From the NCBI GenBank assembly GCA_002433075.1, contig DJHM01000061.1:62001-126000 (forward strand): 64,000 nucleotides of DNA. The letters run 5' to 3'. The DNA is from Latescibacteria bacterium UBA6620. Lineage in GTDB: Bacteria; Latescibacterota; UBA2968. Positions 53,377-62,379 of this stretch are shown here, piece after piece (positions within the stretch are counted from its first letter, which is position 1; each line of letters opens with the position of its first letter). The notes under the pieces were generated by a model. It was not told the DNA's origin, did not search any database, and saw only the letters and a list, made by a program, of their open reading frames with translations. Position numbers and translations under genes: made by a program.

Positions 53377-54120
53377 ATGAAAATTCTTGTCACCGGTATG
53401 AGCGGACTCATCGGAAAAGCCATCCGCAAGGAACTCGAGGGAGACTACGAACTCCGTGCCCTCAACCGCAGTCCCGTCGAAGGCATTGAATGCGTGCAGG
53501 CCGACGTATCCGATTTCGATGCGATCCGACCCGCTTTCGACGGTGTGGACCAGGTCGTGCATATGGCCGCGATCGCTCAAGGCAACCCGGAGTGGGACAA
53601 GCTGCTGCCGTTCAACGTCATCGGGACTTACAATGTCTTCGAGGCCGCCCGGCAGGCGGGGGTTCAGCGCGTCATCTCGGCCAGCAGTGGATCGGTCATC
53701 TCGGGAAATGAATCGGTCGACCCCTATCGAGCCCTCGGCGAAGGTCGCTACGACGACGTCGACGAGTGGGATGACCTGACTCATCTCAGTCCGCTCCACC
53801 CGAAGGGCATCTACGGCTGTTCCAAGGTCTGGGGCGAAGCACTGGCCCGCCACTTCTCCGATACGACGGAGATGTCGATGATCTGTCTCCGCATCGGGGC
53901 GGTGAATGAAGAAGACCGCCCTTTGGACACCCGCCAGAAGTCGGTCTGGTGCAGTCAGGGAGACGTCGCTCGAATGGTTCGCGCCTGCATCGAGGCGCCC
54001 GAGCCCATCGACTATGACATCTTCTTCGTCGTCTCCAACAACAAGTACTCCTATCGCGATATGTCCCATCCGAAAGAGGTTCTGGGATTCGTTCCTCAAG
54101 ACAGTGCCGACGATCGCTAG
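53377..54120 (+). CDS. NAD-dependent epimerase/dehydratase family protein
   Basis: The 247-residue extended SDR has MKILVTGMSGLIGKAI (coenzyme loop), QADVSDFDAIRPAFDGVDQV, the Ser of SASSGSVISG and the catalytic Tyr/Lys in GIYGCSKVWGEAL. It is shorter than full UDP-sugar epimerases, matching small members that act as sugar or uronate dehydrogenases. A role in oxidising a sugar next to the Gfo/Idh genes fits the context. ATG 53377 is clear. Confidence 0.85.
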   Translation: MKILVTGMSGLIGKAIRKELEGDYELRALNRSPVEGIECVQADVSDFDAIRPAFDGVDQVVHMAAIAQGNPEWDKLLPFNVIGTYNVFEAARQAGVQRVISASSGSVISGNESVDPYRALGEGRYDDVDEWDDLTHLSPLHPKGIYGCSKVWGEALARHFSDTTEMSMICLRIGAVNEEDRPLDTRQKSVWCSQGDVARMVRACIEAPEPIDYDIFFVVSNNKYSYRDMSHPKEVLGFVPQDSADDR

Positions 54121-54174
54121 GCGTGGATTTACAAGCAATGACCTGTAATCGAATCCTTCCGTAGAGAGGAATCA

Positions 54175-55227
54175 ATGACAACCTACACCGTGGGCGTGAT
54201 CGGCTGCGGCCGGATCGCTAGCCTCCTCGAGCAGGAGCCCGAACGCGGCACCCCCAATACCCACGCTGGCTGCTATGATCACGTCGACCGTTCGAGGATC
54301 GTTGCCGCAGCTGACGCACACGACGAACGACGGATCGCCTTCGGCGCCCGTTGGGACGTTCCGTCGATGTATGCCAGCTGGGAGGAGATGCTGGACAAGG
54401 AGCAACTCGACATCGTCAGTGTCTGCACCTATCCCGTCCCCCATCGCGATATGGTTGTGGCCGCCGCGGAATCCGGGGTCAAAGCCATCTTCTGCGAGAA
54501 GTCGATGGCCGTCACCCTCCGTGAAGCGGACGAGATGATCGAGGTATGTGAGAAGCACGGCGTCCGGCTGAGCATCAATCACGGGCGACGGTTCGACTGG
54601 CAGTACCGCAAAATCGGGGAGCTTCTCAGCGATGGGACGATCGGAGACCTCCGTGCGATGTCCCTTCACTACTCCGCTGGCCTCGCCAACAACGGAACAC
54701 ACTACTTCGATATGCTCCGCTACTTCGCCGGGGACGTCGCCTGGGCAATGGGGCGTCTCGAAGATCCGACCGCACTCGATCCGAGGGGCAGCGGCTACTT
54801 CTCCTTCAAGAGCGGCGTCGAGTGCGTCGTGAATGGCGTCACCGGCGCCAACGCCCAGTATCTATTCGAACTCATAGGAACAGAAGGACGCATCGCCGTC
54901 ACCAATGGCCGTGGGCCCGGTTTCAAGCTCTTCGTCAAAGGCGAAGAACAGTCGTTCCCTGCCGTTCCCGACGACCAGAAGCTGAACACCTTCGGAAACG
55001 GACGATGCGTCATCCCCCTTTCCGTCGAGGACATCGTCACCAGCCTGGACAGGAACGAAGACACCGTATCGACCGGACAGGACGGTCGAGCAGCGCTGGA
55101 GATGGTCCTGTCGTTCCACGAATCCGAGAAGGCGGGGAACAGTCGGGTCGACTTCCCGTTGGAAAACATCGACACGCCCGTCCTCGTCAAGCAGGCCGAT
55201 TTCGTCAGTGCAGTAAGGCCGGAGTAG
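54175..55227 (+). CDS. Gfo/Idh/MocA family oxidoreductase
   Basis: The 350-residue protein has VGVIGCGRIAS as the coenzyme loop, FCEKSMAV (Lys kept, Pro changed to Ser) and GTHYFDMLRYFAGD at the substrate site, with SFHESEKAGNSRVDFPLE at the end. It is about 50 bp from the epimerase stop on the same strand and may share its transcript. The substrate is unknown. It is not a recent duplicate of its neighbours; identity to the 51001 and 55466 products is low by eye. Confidence 0.85.
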   Translation: MTTYTVGVIGCGRIASLLEQEPERGTPNTHAGCYDHVDRSRIVAAADAHDERRIAFGARWDVPSMYASWEEMLDKEQLDIVSVCTYPVPHRDMVVAAAESGVKAIFCEKSMAVTLREADEMIEVCEKHGVRLSINHGRRFDWQYRKIGELLSDGTIGDLRAMSLHYSAGLANNGTHYFDMLRYFAGDVAWAMGRLEDPTALDPRGSGYFSFKSGVECVVNGVTGANAQYLFELIGTEGRIAVTNGRGPGFKLFVKGEEQSFPAVPDDQKLNTFGNGRCVIPLSVEDIVTSLDRNEDTVSTGQDGRAALEMVLSFHESEKAGNSRVDFPLENIDTPVLVKQADFVSAVRPE

Positions 55228-55241
55228 GGATTCGTCTCTGG

Positions 55242-55267
55242 CGTCCCCGTGCAGAGCACCGGGGACG
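55242..55267. other. Hairpin with CGTCCCC/GGGGACG arms
   Basis: CGTCCCCGTGC pairs with GCACCGGGGACG with one bulged base around a 3-nt loop. The core resembles the long hairpin at 24429. It follows the Gfo/Idh stop and may act as a terminator. Downstream, up to 55465, are repeat fragments including CTGTCCTGAGCGGAGTCGAA and no gene. Confidence 0.5.
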
Positions 55268-55465
55268 AGGGTTCGCAAAACACATAGACGAGCCCGGCCT
55301 TTACGATTCCCAAAGGACCGGGCACCCGACGATACCCGGCGAACGCTTGCCCCTGTGCCTGTCCTGAGCGGAGTCGAAGGGCTCCGCACGGGGGCACAGA
55401 GCCTGACGCCGTGCCACTCCCACTGTGCTCCAAACAGGGACCTCCCAAATGAACTCAGATTACCA

Positions 55466-56665
55466 ATGACCAAACTGAGACTCGCCGTCGTTGGTGTCGG
55501 CGCGTACGACAGCTCCCGCGCCCGCGGTTACATCGACGTCATCAGCAAACTCGACGATCGATACGAACTCTGCGCCATCTGCGATCGGAATCGAACGCCA
55601 CTCGATGAGGTCGGCGATCGACACGGCATTGACGCACGGTATACCGACTTCGTCGAAATGCTCGAGGCGGAAAAGCCCGACGCCGTCTTCGTCCTCGTGC
55701 CGACCGACGGTCAGACACCCCACGCACTCACCGCGATCGATCACGGTTGTCATATCCTTACCGAGATTCCCTACGCGCTCACGCTCCCGATGGGAGATGC
55801 CATCGCCCAGGCAGCCGCAGCGAAAGGCGTCCAATGGGAGGTCGCCGAGAATGTCTGGCGGTGGCACAACGAGCAGCTCAAACAGGCCATCATCGATTCG
55901 GGCATCATCGGGAAGACGACACACGCCAGGCTTTGCTACACGCACGGAAGCTATCACGGCTTCAACGGGGTCCGATCCGTGCTCGGAAAGCGCGCGCGTC
56001 GCGTGCTGGGCTACACGCAACGCATCGACGTCCTGCCATTCACGAACTACGGCGGGGAACCTGAAACCACACGTGTGTGGGACAGCGGAACAATCGAGTT
56101 CGAAGAGGATGTCGTCTGTCTCTACGAGATGCCGGCGAGTCCCAGTCCGCACGAAATCCATTGGGATGTCGAAGGAACGCACGGTTATCTCGCCCATCGT
56201 GAGCTCGTGGTCTTTCCAGATGGTGAGCGAGTCACCTACCCGATCGAGGAAGGTTACGAAAAGATCGTCGGGGACCAAATCCTGTCCGAAGTGCGCGTGG
56301 AAACCGACCCGCCCATCGTGTGGCACAACCCCTTCAAACAGCACCGCATCTCTTCCACGGACGACATCGCCAAAGCCGAAATTCTGACCAGTCTCCATCG
56401 TTCGGTCACCGAAGGTGCCGATCTCGTCTATGGTCACGCCGCGGGACGGCAGGATATGGAACTGTGGGTCGCCGTCCACGCCAGTCACGAGCGGGGCAGC
56501 CAGTGGATCGATCTGCCCCTGCGTGAGGAAACGGCCGTCGAACGCCGCATCCGCGAGGAATACGTCCGTCGCTATGGCGGCGATCCGGTCTCCGACTATC
56601 AGGTTCTGCTCGGGGCCTCCTTCGGACGACTGAGTGTGATGTGGACCGTCGCAGGCTGGCTGTAG
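55466..56665 (+). CDS. Gfo/Idh/MocA family oxidoreductase lacking the EKP lysine
   Basis: The 399-residue protein has RLAVVGVGAYDSSRARGYID as a modified coenzyme loop, VFVLVPTDGQTPHAL and TEIPYALTLPM where CEKP is expected, so the conserved Lys is absent. The late segment HRSVTEGADLVYGHAAGRQD is preserved. The catalytic competence is uncertain. ATG 55466 is used; the upstream open frame covers repeats. Its 3' end overlaps the TonB receptor start by 25 bp in another frame, pointing to one transcript with the receptor and the quinoprotein. Confidence 0.8.
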   Translation: MTKLRLAVVGVGAYDSSRARGYIDVISKLDDRYELCAICDRNRTPLDEVGDRHGIDARYTDFVEMLEAEKPDAVFVLVPTDGQTPHALTAIDHGCHILTEIPYALTLPMGDAIAQAAAAKGVQWEVAENVWRWHNEQLKQAIIDSGIIGKTTHARLCYTHGSYHGFNGVRSVLGKRARRVLGYTQRIDVLPFTNYGGEPETTRVWDSGTIEFEEDVVCLYEMPASPSPHEIHWDVEGTHGYLAHRELVVFPDGERVTYPIEEGYEKIVGDQILSEVRVETDPPIVWHNPFKQHRISSTDDIAKAEILTSLHRSVTEGADLVYGHAAGRQDMELWVAVHASHERGSQWIDLPLREETAVERRIREEYVRRYGGDPVSDYQVLLGASFGRLSVMWTVAGWL

Positions 56666-58740
56666 AGTTGGGTGGGTTCCTCTTCATTCTGCTGCTTCAG
56701 GTCGGCTGGATCGACGCGCAGCCAGCGGATTCCACTTCGACCTACGAGCTGGAGGATCTCGTTGTTACGGCCACACGCGCCGATCTGCCCCGGAGCGAGG
56801 TTCCCGGTCAGATCACCCTTCTCACCGCCAGCCAGATCCACAATGCCCCGAGCACGACCACCGACGACCTCCTGCGTGGCATTCCCGCCTTCAGCCTGTT
56901 TCGACGAACCAGCAGTGATGTCGGCCATCCGACGACGCAGGGTGTAAACCTGCGCGGGATCGGAGGCAGCGGAGCCAGCCGGTCTCTCGTCCTGCTGGAT
57001 GGATTCCCGCTGAACGATCCATTCGGGGGCTGGGTCTACTGGAGCCGCATCCGCCCCCGCTCGATCCGACGGATCGAGGTCCTCCGAGGCGGTGGCGCGC
57101 ACCTGTGGGGAAACTATGCGTTGGGGGGCGTCATCCAGTTGCTCACCCGCGAACCTGATGGGATCGGACTGTCGATCGCTGGGGGGAACGGCGAAACGTG
57201 GTCCATTGATGGTCAGCTTGGAAAGCGGTTCCCCAGGGGCTCCATCAACTTCGAGTTCGGTCACTACGATACGGGTGGCTATCCGGTCGTCCGCAGGGAC
57301 CAACGGGGTGCGATCGACATATCCGCGAGCTCTCGATCAACCTCCGCGGCGATTCGGTTGACGAAGACTGCATCGGGGGGGAAGGCGTTCAACGTTCGGT
57401 CCGGTTTCTTCCTCGAAGATCGCGTGAACGGTACGCCTTTGACCGACAATCGCACGGTCGGAGGCAATGTCGCGGCGACGTTTCGCGCACCCCTTGCACG
57501 AGGTCAGTGGACGTCGCGTGCCTTCGTTCAGCTGCAACGATTCGAGAGTCGCTTCTCTTCGCAGGCCGGCGATCGGTCGATCGAAAATCCGGCGCTCGAT
57601 CAGTACAGAGTCCCGTCGTGGGCGACCGGGATCTCCATAGAAGCACTGCAGACCTTCGCCAACCGACACCTGTTCACGTTCGGTGTCGACGGGCGGGTCC
57701 ATTCGGGTGAGACCAACGAACGATTCAGGTTTCTCGACGGGGCCTTCATCCGCGAGCGGGAAGCCGGTGGCGAGCAATGGCTCGTGGGAGGCTACATCCA
57801 GGACGCGATCGACCTAAACGACCGAGTGAGGTTGACGCTCGGAACCCGGATCGATTGGTGGGCCAGTCGATCTGGCCGGCGTCACGAGCGAAATCTGACG
57901 GACAGATCCCCATTCCGCACCGAAGAACCCGCAAACCGGTCCACAGGGACGTTCAGTCCAAAAGGCGCCCTTCACCTGCGCCTCGCGAAAGACGTTCGTG
58001 CGTGGACCTCCCTGTATCGTACGTTTCGCGCGCCGACGATCAACGAACTCTACAGACCGTTTCGAGTTCGGAACGATATCACCGAAGCAAGCGCGTCGCT
58101 CGAGATCGAGCGCCTCATCGGATGGGAAACCGGCTTGCGTTACGAGGGCCGCGAAGCGAGCCTTCAGGGCAGCATCTTCTGGAACCGCGTGAGCGACCTG
58201 ATTCTCAACCGTCGAATCGGCGACGGCCCCGGAGTCGTCTCGCCGTGCGGGTTCGTGCCGGGCGGGGGCTCCTGCAGCCAGCGACACAACATCGATCGCG
58301 TCAACGTCCGCGGCATCGAACTTGAGGCCAGCCTCCGTCTCGCCGGATCTCTCACGATGTCGGGCGCCTATACATTCAGTCACGGCCGGATCGCCCGGGC
58401 GCAGTTCGACCCCGGGTTGGAAGGTAGCCGTCTGCCCCAGGTTCCCGATCACCGCATTTCGGTCGGGCTTGGGGGACGGGCGGATCGCCTGCACGGCGTG
58501 CTCAGGCTACGCTGGACCGGATCGCAGTTTGAAGATCAGATGAACACGAGATCGCTGTCCTCGTACGCGACCCTCGAGGGGTCGATCGCTTTTCGGCTGA
58601 GCCCGTTCATTGAGGCAACGCTGCAGGCGGAGAACCTTCTGGATCGAACCTACTCGGTCGGCCTGAATGCAGCCGGTCTCGAAACCATCGGAAAACCACG
58701 CCGCGTCACACTGGGCATTCATTTCATCAAGGAGAATTAG
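56641..58740 (+). CDS. TonB-dependent outer-membrane receptor
   Basis: The 699-residue receptor has a signal peptide (about residues 1-26, hydrophobic GGFLFILLLQVGW), then ELEDLVVTATRADLPRSEVP, the start of the plug (TLLTASQIHNAPSTTTDDLL, NLRGIGGSGASRSLVLLDGF, IEVLRGGGAHLWGNYALGG) and a barrel with a C-terminal TonB-receptor ending (ATLQAENLLDRTYSVGLNAA, RRVTLGIHF). No extra N-terminal signalling domain is present. It stops with TAG immediately before the ATG of a PQQ dehydrogenase, strongly suggesting a joint function: PQQ import (as for PqqU) or substrate import. GTG 56641 is the start. Confidence 0.88.
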   Translation: MDRRRLAVELGGFLFILLLQVGWIDAQPADSTSTYELEDLVVTATRADLPRSEVPGQITLLTASQIHNAPSTTTDDLLRGIPAFSLFRRTSSDVGHPTTQGVNLRGIGGSGASRSLVLLDGFPLNDPFGGWVYWSRIRPRSIRRIEVLRGGGAHLWGNYALGGVIQLLTREPDGIGLSIAGGNGETWSIDGQLGKRFPRGSINFEFGHYDTGGYPVVRRDQRGAIDISASSRSTSAAIRLTKTASGGKAFNVRSGFFLEDRVNGTPLTDNRTVGGNVAATFRAPLARGQWTSRAFVQLQRFESRFSSQAGDRSIENPALDQYRVPSWATGISIEALQTFANRHLFTFGVDGRVHSGETNERFRFLDGAFIREREAGGEQWLVGGYIQDAIDLNDRVRLTLGTRIDWWASRSGRRHERNLTDRSPFRTEEPANRSTGTFSPKGALHLRLAKDVRAWTSLYRTFRAPTINELYRPFRVRNDITEASASLEIERLIGWETGLRYEGREASLQGSIFWNRVSDLILNRRIGDGPGVVSPCGFVPGGGSCSQRHNIDRVNVRGIELEASLRLAGSLTMSGAYTFSHGRIARAQFDPGLEGSRLPQVPDHRISVGLGGRADRLHGVLRLRWTGSQFEDQMNTRSLSSYATLEGSIAFRLSPFIEATLQAENLLDRTYSVGLNAAGLETIGKPRRVTLGIHFIKEN

Positions 58741-60711
58741 ATGTCGAGGAGACAAGGATCAACTTCGCCCCTCTTGGGGAGGCGCTGGATTCCCGTAATG
58801 ATCGGAATCCTGCTGCCCACGCTCTGTGCGGCAAAGGATTGGCGCTCCTACGGTTCCGATATCGCCAGCACGAAGTACTCGCCGCTGACGCAGATCGACG
58901 CCACGAACGTTCAAAACTTGAAAATCGCTTGGCGATGGACTTCCCCCGACGAAGCGATCCGCGAGGGCAAGCCGGATCTCAAGACCTTCGTCAACGAAGC
59001 CACCCCGCTCGTCATCGGCGGCGTGCTCTACACGAGTACTTCGATGAGCCAGGCTGCCGCCCTCGATGCCGCAACGGGTAAAACGCTCTGGGTGTACGAT
59101 GCGAAGACCTACGAGAACGGGACTCCGGCCAACGTCGGATTCGTCCATCGAGGGGTTTCGTATTGGGAAGACGGGGACGATCGGCGCGTCATCTACGCGA
59201 CCGGCGACGGATACCTCATCGCCCTGAATGCCAAAACGGGCAAACCGATCGAATCGTTCGGGAACAACGGCCGCGTCGACCTCACGAAGGGTCTTCGTCG
59301 CCCCGTCGATCGAGCGCTTTACGCCAGTTCTTCGCCGCCCGTCATCTGCCGTGACGTCATCGTCCAGGGCTCGACCGTGCTCGACGCGTTCGCCATCAAC
59401 CAGGTTCCACGTCGTGTGATGCCGCCCGGAGACGTCCGCGGCTTCGACGTCCGAACCGGCGCACAGAAGTGGGTGTTCGAGACCGTCCCACAGGAAGGGT
59501 CCTTTGGAAACGACACCTGGGAAGGGGATTCAGCCGAACGCACCGGAAGCACCAACGTCTGGACCCTGATGAGCGCCGACGAGGAGCTCGGGTATGTCTA
59601 CCTCCCCATCAGCACCCCCACGAACGACTACTACGGTGGAGAGCGAAAGGGCGACAACCTCTTCGCCGAGAGCCTCGTCTGCATCAATGTCGAGACCGGT
59701 CAGCGTGTCTGGCATTTCCAGATGATTCATCACGGCCTCTGGGATTACGATCTGCCTGCGGCGCCGAACCTCATCGACATCACTGTCGACGGGCGCAGCA
59801 TCAAGGCCGTCGCACAGGTCACCAAGCAGGCCTTCTGCTACGTGTTCGACCGAGCCACAGGCGAGCCCGTCTGGCAGATCGAAGAACACATTGTCCCACC
59901 CTCCCAGGTTCCGGGTGAAGCCGCGTCCCCGACTCAGCCAATCCCCAGCAAACCCGCGCCGTTCGACCGCCAGGGCCTGACGGACGACGACCTCATCGAC
60001 TTTACACCGGAGGTCCATCGCCTCGCGCAGGAAGCCGTCCGTCCCTATGATTTCGGACCCATCTACTCGCCACCTACGCTTCGGGGCGTCATTCAGGTAC
60101 CTGGGCTCGTAGGTGGAGCCAGCTGGGCGGGCGCAGCCGTCGGACCGGGCTCGGGGATCATCTATATCCCGTCCTACACCAACCCCGCGATCCTCACTAT
60201 CAAGGAAGCCAAACAGGGATCTCCTTTCGCCTATACCGGTTCGTATGCGTGGGGACCCAGCGGCCCGGACGGTCTGCCAATTCTTAAACCACCCTACGGA
60301 CGAATCACGGCCATCGACCTGAACACGGGTGAACATCTGTGGATGACCCCTGTCGGCCAGGGCCCCACGGATCACCCCCTGCTCAAGGACCTCGACCTTC
60401 CACCCCTGGGATGGAACCGTCGCGTCTTCCCCATCCTGACGCCCAATCTGATCATCGCCGTTCAGGCGGGGAAGGCCAGTGAGGCCGGGGTCTCCAAGTG
60501 GAAAAACGCCTCCCTGTTCAACACCGAGTACCACCATCCCTATCTCTTCGCCTTCGATCCCCGGACGGGCGAGCAGATCGCACGGGTCGAGATGCCCGGG
60601 AACTCGTTCGGCGCGCCTATGACCTACGAGGTCGATGGTAAGCAATACATCGCGACTCCCATCGGTGGCGGCGACCAACCCGCCGAGCTCGTCGTCTTTA
60701 CCCTCCCGTAG
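58741..60711 (+). CDS. PQQ-dependent dehydrogenase (quinoprotein glucose dehydrogenase-like)
   Basis: The 656-residue protein has an N-terminal signal sequence (MIGILLPTLCAAKDW), then the propeller of W-motif repeats: DWRSYGSDIASTKYSPLTQI, AALDAATGKTLWVYDA, GDGYLIALNAKTGKPI, VRTGAQKWVFETV, FDRATGEPVWQIEE, DLNTGEHLWMTPVG and FDPRTGEQIARVEMPG. There is no N-terminal membrane domain and no cytochrome c motif (CxxCH), so it is a soluble periplasmic type. It oxidises a sugar or alcohol using PQQ and an external acceptor. ATG directly follows the receptor stop. No pqq biosynthesis gene is in the window. Confidence 0.88.
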   Translation: MSRRQGSTSPLLGRRWIPVMIGILLPTLCAAKDWRSYGSDIASTKYSPLTQIDATNVQNLKIAWRWTSPDEAIREGKPDLKTFVNEATPLVIGGVLYTSTSMSQAAALDAATGKTLWVYDAKTYENGTPANVGFVHRGVSYWEDGDDRRVIYATGDGYLIALNAKTGKPIESFGNNGRVDLTKGLRRPVDRALYASSSPPVICRDVIVQGSTVLDAFAINQVPRRVMPPGDVRGFDVRTGAQKWVFETVPQEGSFGNDTWEGDSAERTGSTNVWTLMSADEELGYVYLPISTPTNDYYGGERKGDNLFAESLVCINVETGQRVWHFQMIHHGLWDYDLPAAPNLIDITVDGRSIKAVAQVTKQAFCYVFDRATGEPVWQIEEHIVPPSQVPGEAASPTQPIPSKPAPFDRQGLTDDDLIDFTPEVHRLAQEAVRPYDFGPIYSPPTLRGVIQVPGLVGGASWAGAAVGPGSGIIYIPSYTNPAILTIKEAKQGSPFAYTGSYAWGPSGPDGLPILKPPYGRITAIDLNTGEHLWMTPVGQGPTDHPLLKDLDLPPLGWNRRVFPILTPNLIIAVQAGKASEAGVSKWKNASLFNTEYHHPYLFAFDPRTGEQIARVEMPGNSFGAPMTYEVDGKQYIATPIGGGDQPAELVVFTLP

Positions 60712-60750
60712 TCTGCGGCCTTGTCACTGTTCACCGACTTAGCACCGTAA

Positions 60751-60791
60751 ACAGGAAGGCCCGGTGAATTTCCTTCACCGGGCCTTCCTGT
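60751..60791 (+). terminator. Perfect 18-bp stem hairpin after the quinoprotein gene
   Basis: ACAGGAAGGCCCGGTGAA pairs perfectly with its complement around the 5-nt loop TTTCC. It lies 40 bp after the stop of the receptor/quinoprotein operon. The T run is weak (CAATAAAAG follows), but stem strength supports termination. Confidence 0.75.
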
Positions 60792-60813
60792 CAATAAAAG
60801 AGGGGAAGTACAC

Positions 60814-60930
60814 TGTCATCCTGCCCGGCTTCCCGAGCAGTGCTACTGCGGAGGGGGGGGGACAGGGTTCCGGGATCCAGCTGCGAAAGGCCAGAATGGA
60901 CCCCGGCCAGGAAGCGTACCGGGGTGACAA
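60814..60930. repeat. MITE-like element with terminal inverted repeats, copy 3
   Basis: It starts TGTCATCCTGCCCGG and ends GTACCGGGGTGACA, with inner GAATGGACCCCGGCCAGG and a run of eight to nine G near 60850. The rest of the 60712-61038 gap holds only a hairpin and a short tandem repeat. Confidence 0.72.
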
Positions 60931-61002
60931 TCTGAGCTCCGTGGGCAGGAGGTCATCACCAACTGGCTACCGACCGCCGATGTACCCTTCTCTTCCTCTG
61001 CG

Positions 61003-61029
61003 CTCTCCGCGCTCTCCGCGCTCTCCGCG
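61003..61029. repeat. Three perfect tandem copies of CTCTCCGCG
   Basis: CTCTCCGCG occurs three times in succession, preceded by a partial unit (CTCTGCG). It lies nine bases before the stop of the minus-strand amidohydrolase gene. Similar CTCTGCG/CTCCGTGG strings occur near 33400 and 62500. Confidence 0.75.
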
Positions 61030-61038
61030 GTAATGCTT

Positions 61039-61794
61039 CTAACTCAGTCCGTAAATCCTCCCAAGGTTCCCCCCGAAGATCAACTCTTCCGCCTCGCCCC
61101 CCAGGTCCAGCCGCTGAATCGCCCGCTTCACCTGGATGGGTCGATACTCCGGCAGGTTCGATCCAAACACGACCCTTTCCGCGCCTAACTCTGAAACCGC
61201 TTCCCGCACGCCACCCAGAATCGTCTCTTCCGGATTGTTCGCCCAGAGTTTATGGAAGCGCAGGAGCGTCGTACCCATATACGTGTTCGGATGATCCCGG
61301 CACACCTGCATTGCGTCCTCGAAATTGTCTGGGTAACCCATATGATCGATGATCATCGGCGAGTCCGGCACGCGTTCGGCCAGCTTCGAAATCCGATCGG
61401 CGCTGCAGTTGTCCTTGCCGGAATGGACCGAGATCACGATCCCCAGTTCGCCGGCCGTGTCCACGAATGGAAATACCATCGGATCGTCGATCTCGTATTT
61501 GTGAACGGCCCCCATCAGCTTCATCCCCTGCGCCCCTTTACCGACCAGATTCTTCAGCGCTTCGACCCCCTCATCCCCGCGCTTCGGGTCCATCAGCACA
61601 CAGGGCAAGGTGTGTGGATTTCCGGCCGTCTTCTCGACTAGCTCGTCGTTATCGGGCACTTCCTTCGTCTGCGGCATCACGACCGCATAGTCGAACCCCG
61701 CCTCGGCCTCGGCTTCGAGCAACGCCGTCACCGTAATCTGATGCCCATACCAGTTGTCCGTCAGATAAGCTTCAAAATCACCCGTGATGGCCAC
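61039..61794 (-). CDS. Amidohydrolase-like TIM-barrel protein with altered metal ligands
   Basis: The 251-residue product starts at GTG 61794, preceded by a perfect AGGAGGT at six bases, which overrules the much longer open frame to 62463. The fold resembles amidohydrolase-2: GMKLMGAVHKYEI, LGIVISVHSGK, MIIDHMGYPDNF and VFGSNLPEYRPI. The usual first HxH is replaced by GDFEAYL-type sequence, and the final metal Asp (FGSD) is Asn (FGSN). It may have lost metal-dependent hydrolysis or have a different chemistry. The His in VHSGK and IDHMG remain. Confidence 0.78.
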   Translation of the reverse strand: MAITGDFEAYLTDNWYGHQITVTALLEAEAEAGFDYAVVMPQTKEVPDNDELVEKTAGNPHTLPCVLMDPKRGDEGVEALKNLVGKGAQGMKLMGAVHKYEIDDPMVFPFVDTAGELGIVISVHSGKDNCSADRISKLAERVPDSPMIIDHMGYPDNFEDAMQVCRDHPNTYMGTTLLRFHKLWANNPEETILGGVREAVSELGAERVVFGSNLPEYRPIQVKRAIQRLDLGGEAEELIFGGNLGRIYGLS

Positions 61795-62000
61795 GTTGGA
61801 CCTCCTTCGTTGGGGATGAATGACCGACCCGAGTCCGCTCAGCAAATATACTTCGCCCGAGGCCTTCACGAAACTCGCCCCGTGCCCCGTCAATAAACGC
61901 CGTACTTTGAGACCACGCCCATCATCGATATCATGCCCTCTGCGTCCTTTCAGACAGGCAATCCATTCCCGATCAGGGTTGCTTCGGCGTCCGTGTCTAT

Positions 62001-62040
62001 CTGCCTGCCTTGCCTTAGCCCAATGGGCGAAGGTGGGTGG
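62001..62040. repeat. CTGCCTGCCTTGCC...CGAAGG repeat upstream of the TIGR04076 gene
   Basis: CTGCCTGCCTTGCCTTAGCC followed by CAATGGGCGAAGGTGGGTGG is related to the element at 53305. It ends 27 bp before a start codon, as the other copy ends 36 bp before one. The rest of the 61795-62067 gap carries no gene I can support. Confidence 0.55.
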
Positions 62041-62067
62041 TTCCAAACTCCTCCACAGGGAAAGCCA

Positions 62068-62379
62068 ATGAGCCCTTCCACGGTACGAATCACTGTCGTT
62101 AAGAAGACCTTTCACGAGGACCTGGTTGAACTCTACACCGACGGCTGCTCGTTTAAGCCCAGCGGGTGTTGCCACGATCTGGAGATCGGTCAGTCCTTCG
62201 AGACCACCGGTCACGCCCCCGAAGGCCTCCCCGACTGGGCGTGGTGCGACATGCAGAAGTATGTCATGGTCCTCGCCCGGGGCGGAAACTTCCTCGGCTG
62301 CAAGCCGGGGGTCTTCGTCACCTGTTGCACGGACGGATTCAGACCTGTGTTTTACAAGCTGGAGAGAGTGGATGAGTAG
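62068..62379 (+). CDS. TIGR04076 family protein
   Basis: The 103-residue protein matches TIGR04076 over its length: VRITVVKKTFHEDLVELYTD, a Cys cluster CSFKPSGCCHDLEIGQSF, LPDWAWCDMQKYVMVLARGG and FVTCCTDGFRPVFYKLERV. The family is small, Cys- and Trp-rich, and of unknown function. ATG 62068 with GGGA upstream is the start. The next gene, an aldo/keto reductase, is about 145 bp away. Confidence 0.85.
   Translation: MSPSTVRITVVKKTFHEDLVELYTDGCSFKPSGCCHDLEIGQSFETTGHAPEGLPDWAWCDMQKYVMVLARGGNFLGCKPGVFVTCCTDGFRPVFYKLERVDE

Noticed and set aside
53224..54138. 304-residue antisense frame over the epimerase gene
   Set aside because: The epimerase on the plus strand has complete SDR motifs; the antisense frame has none.
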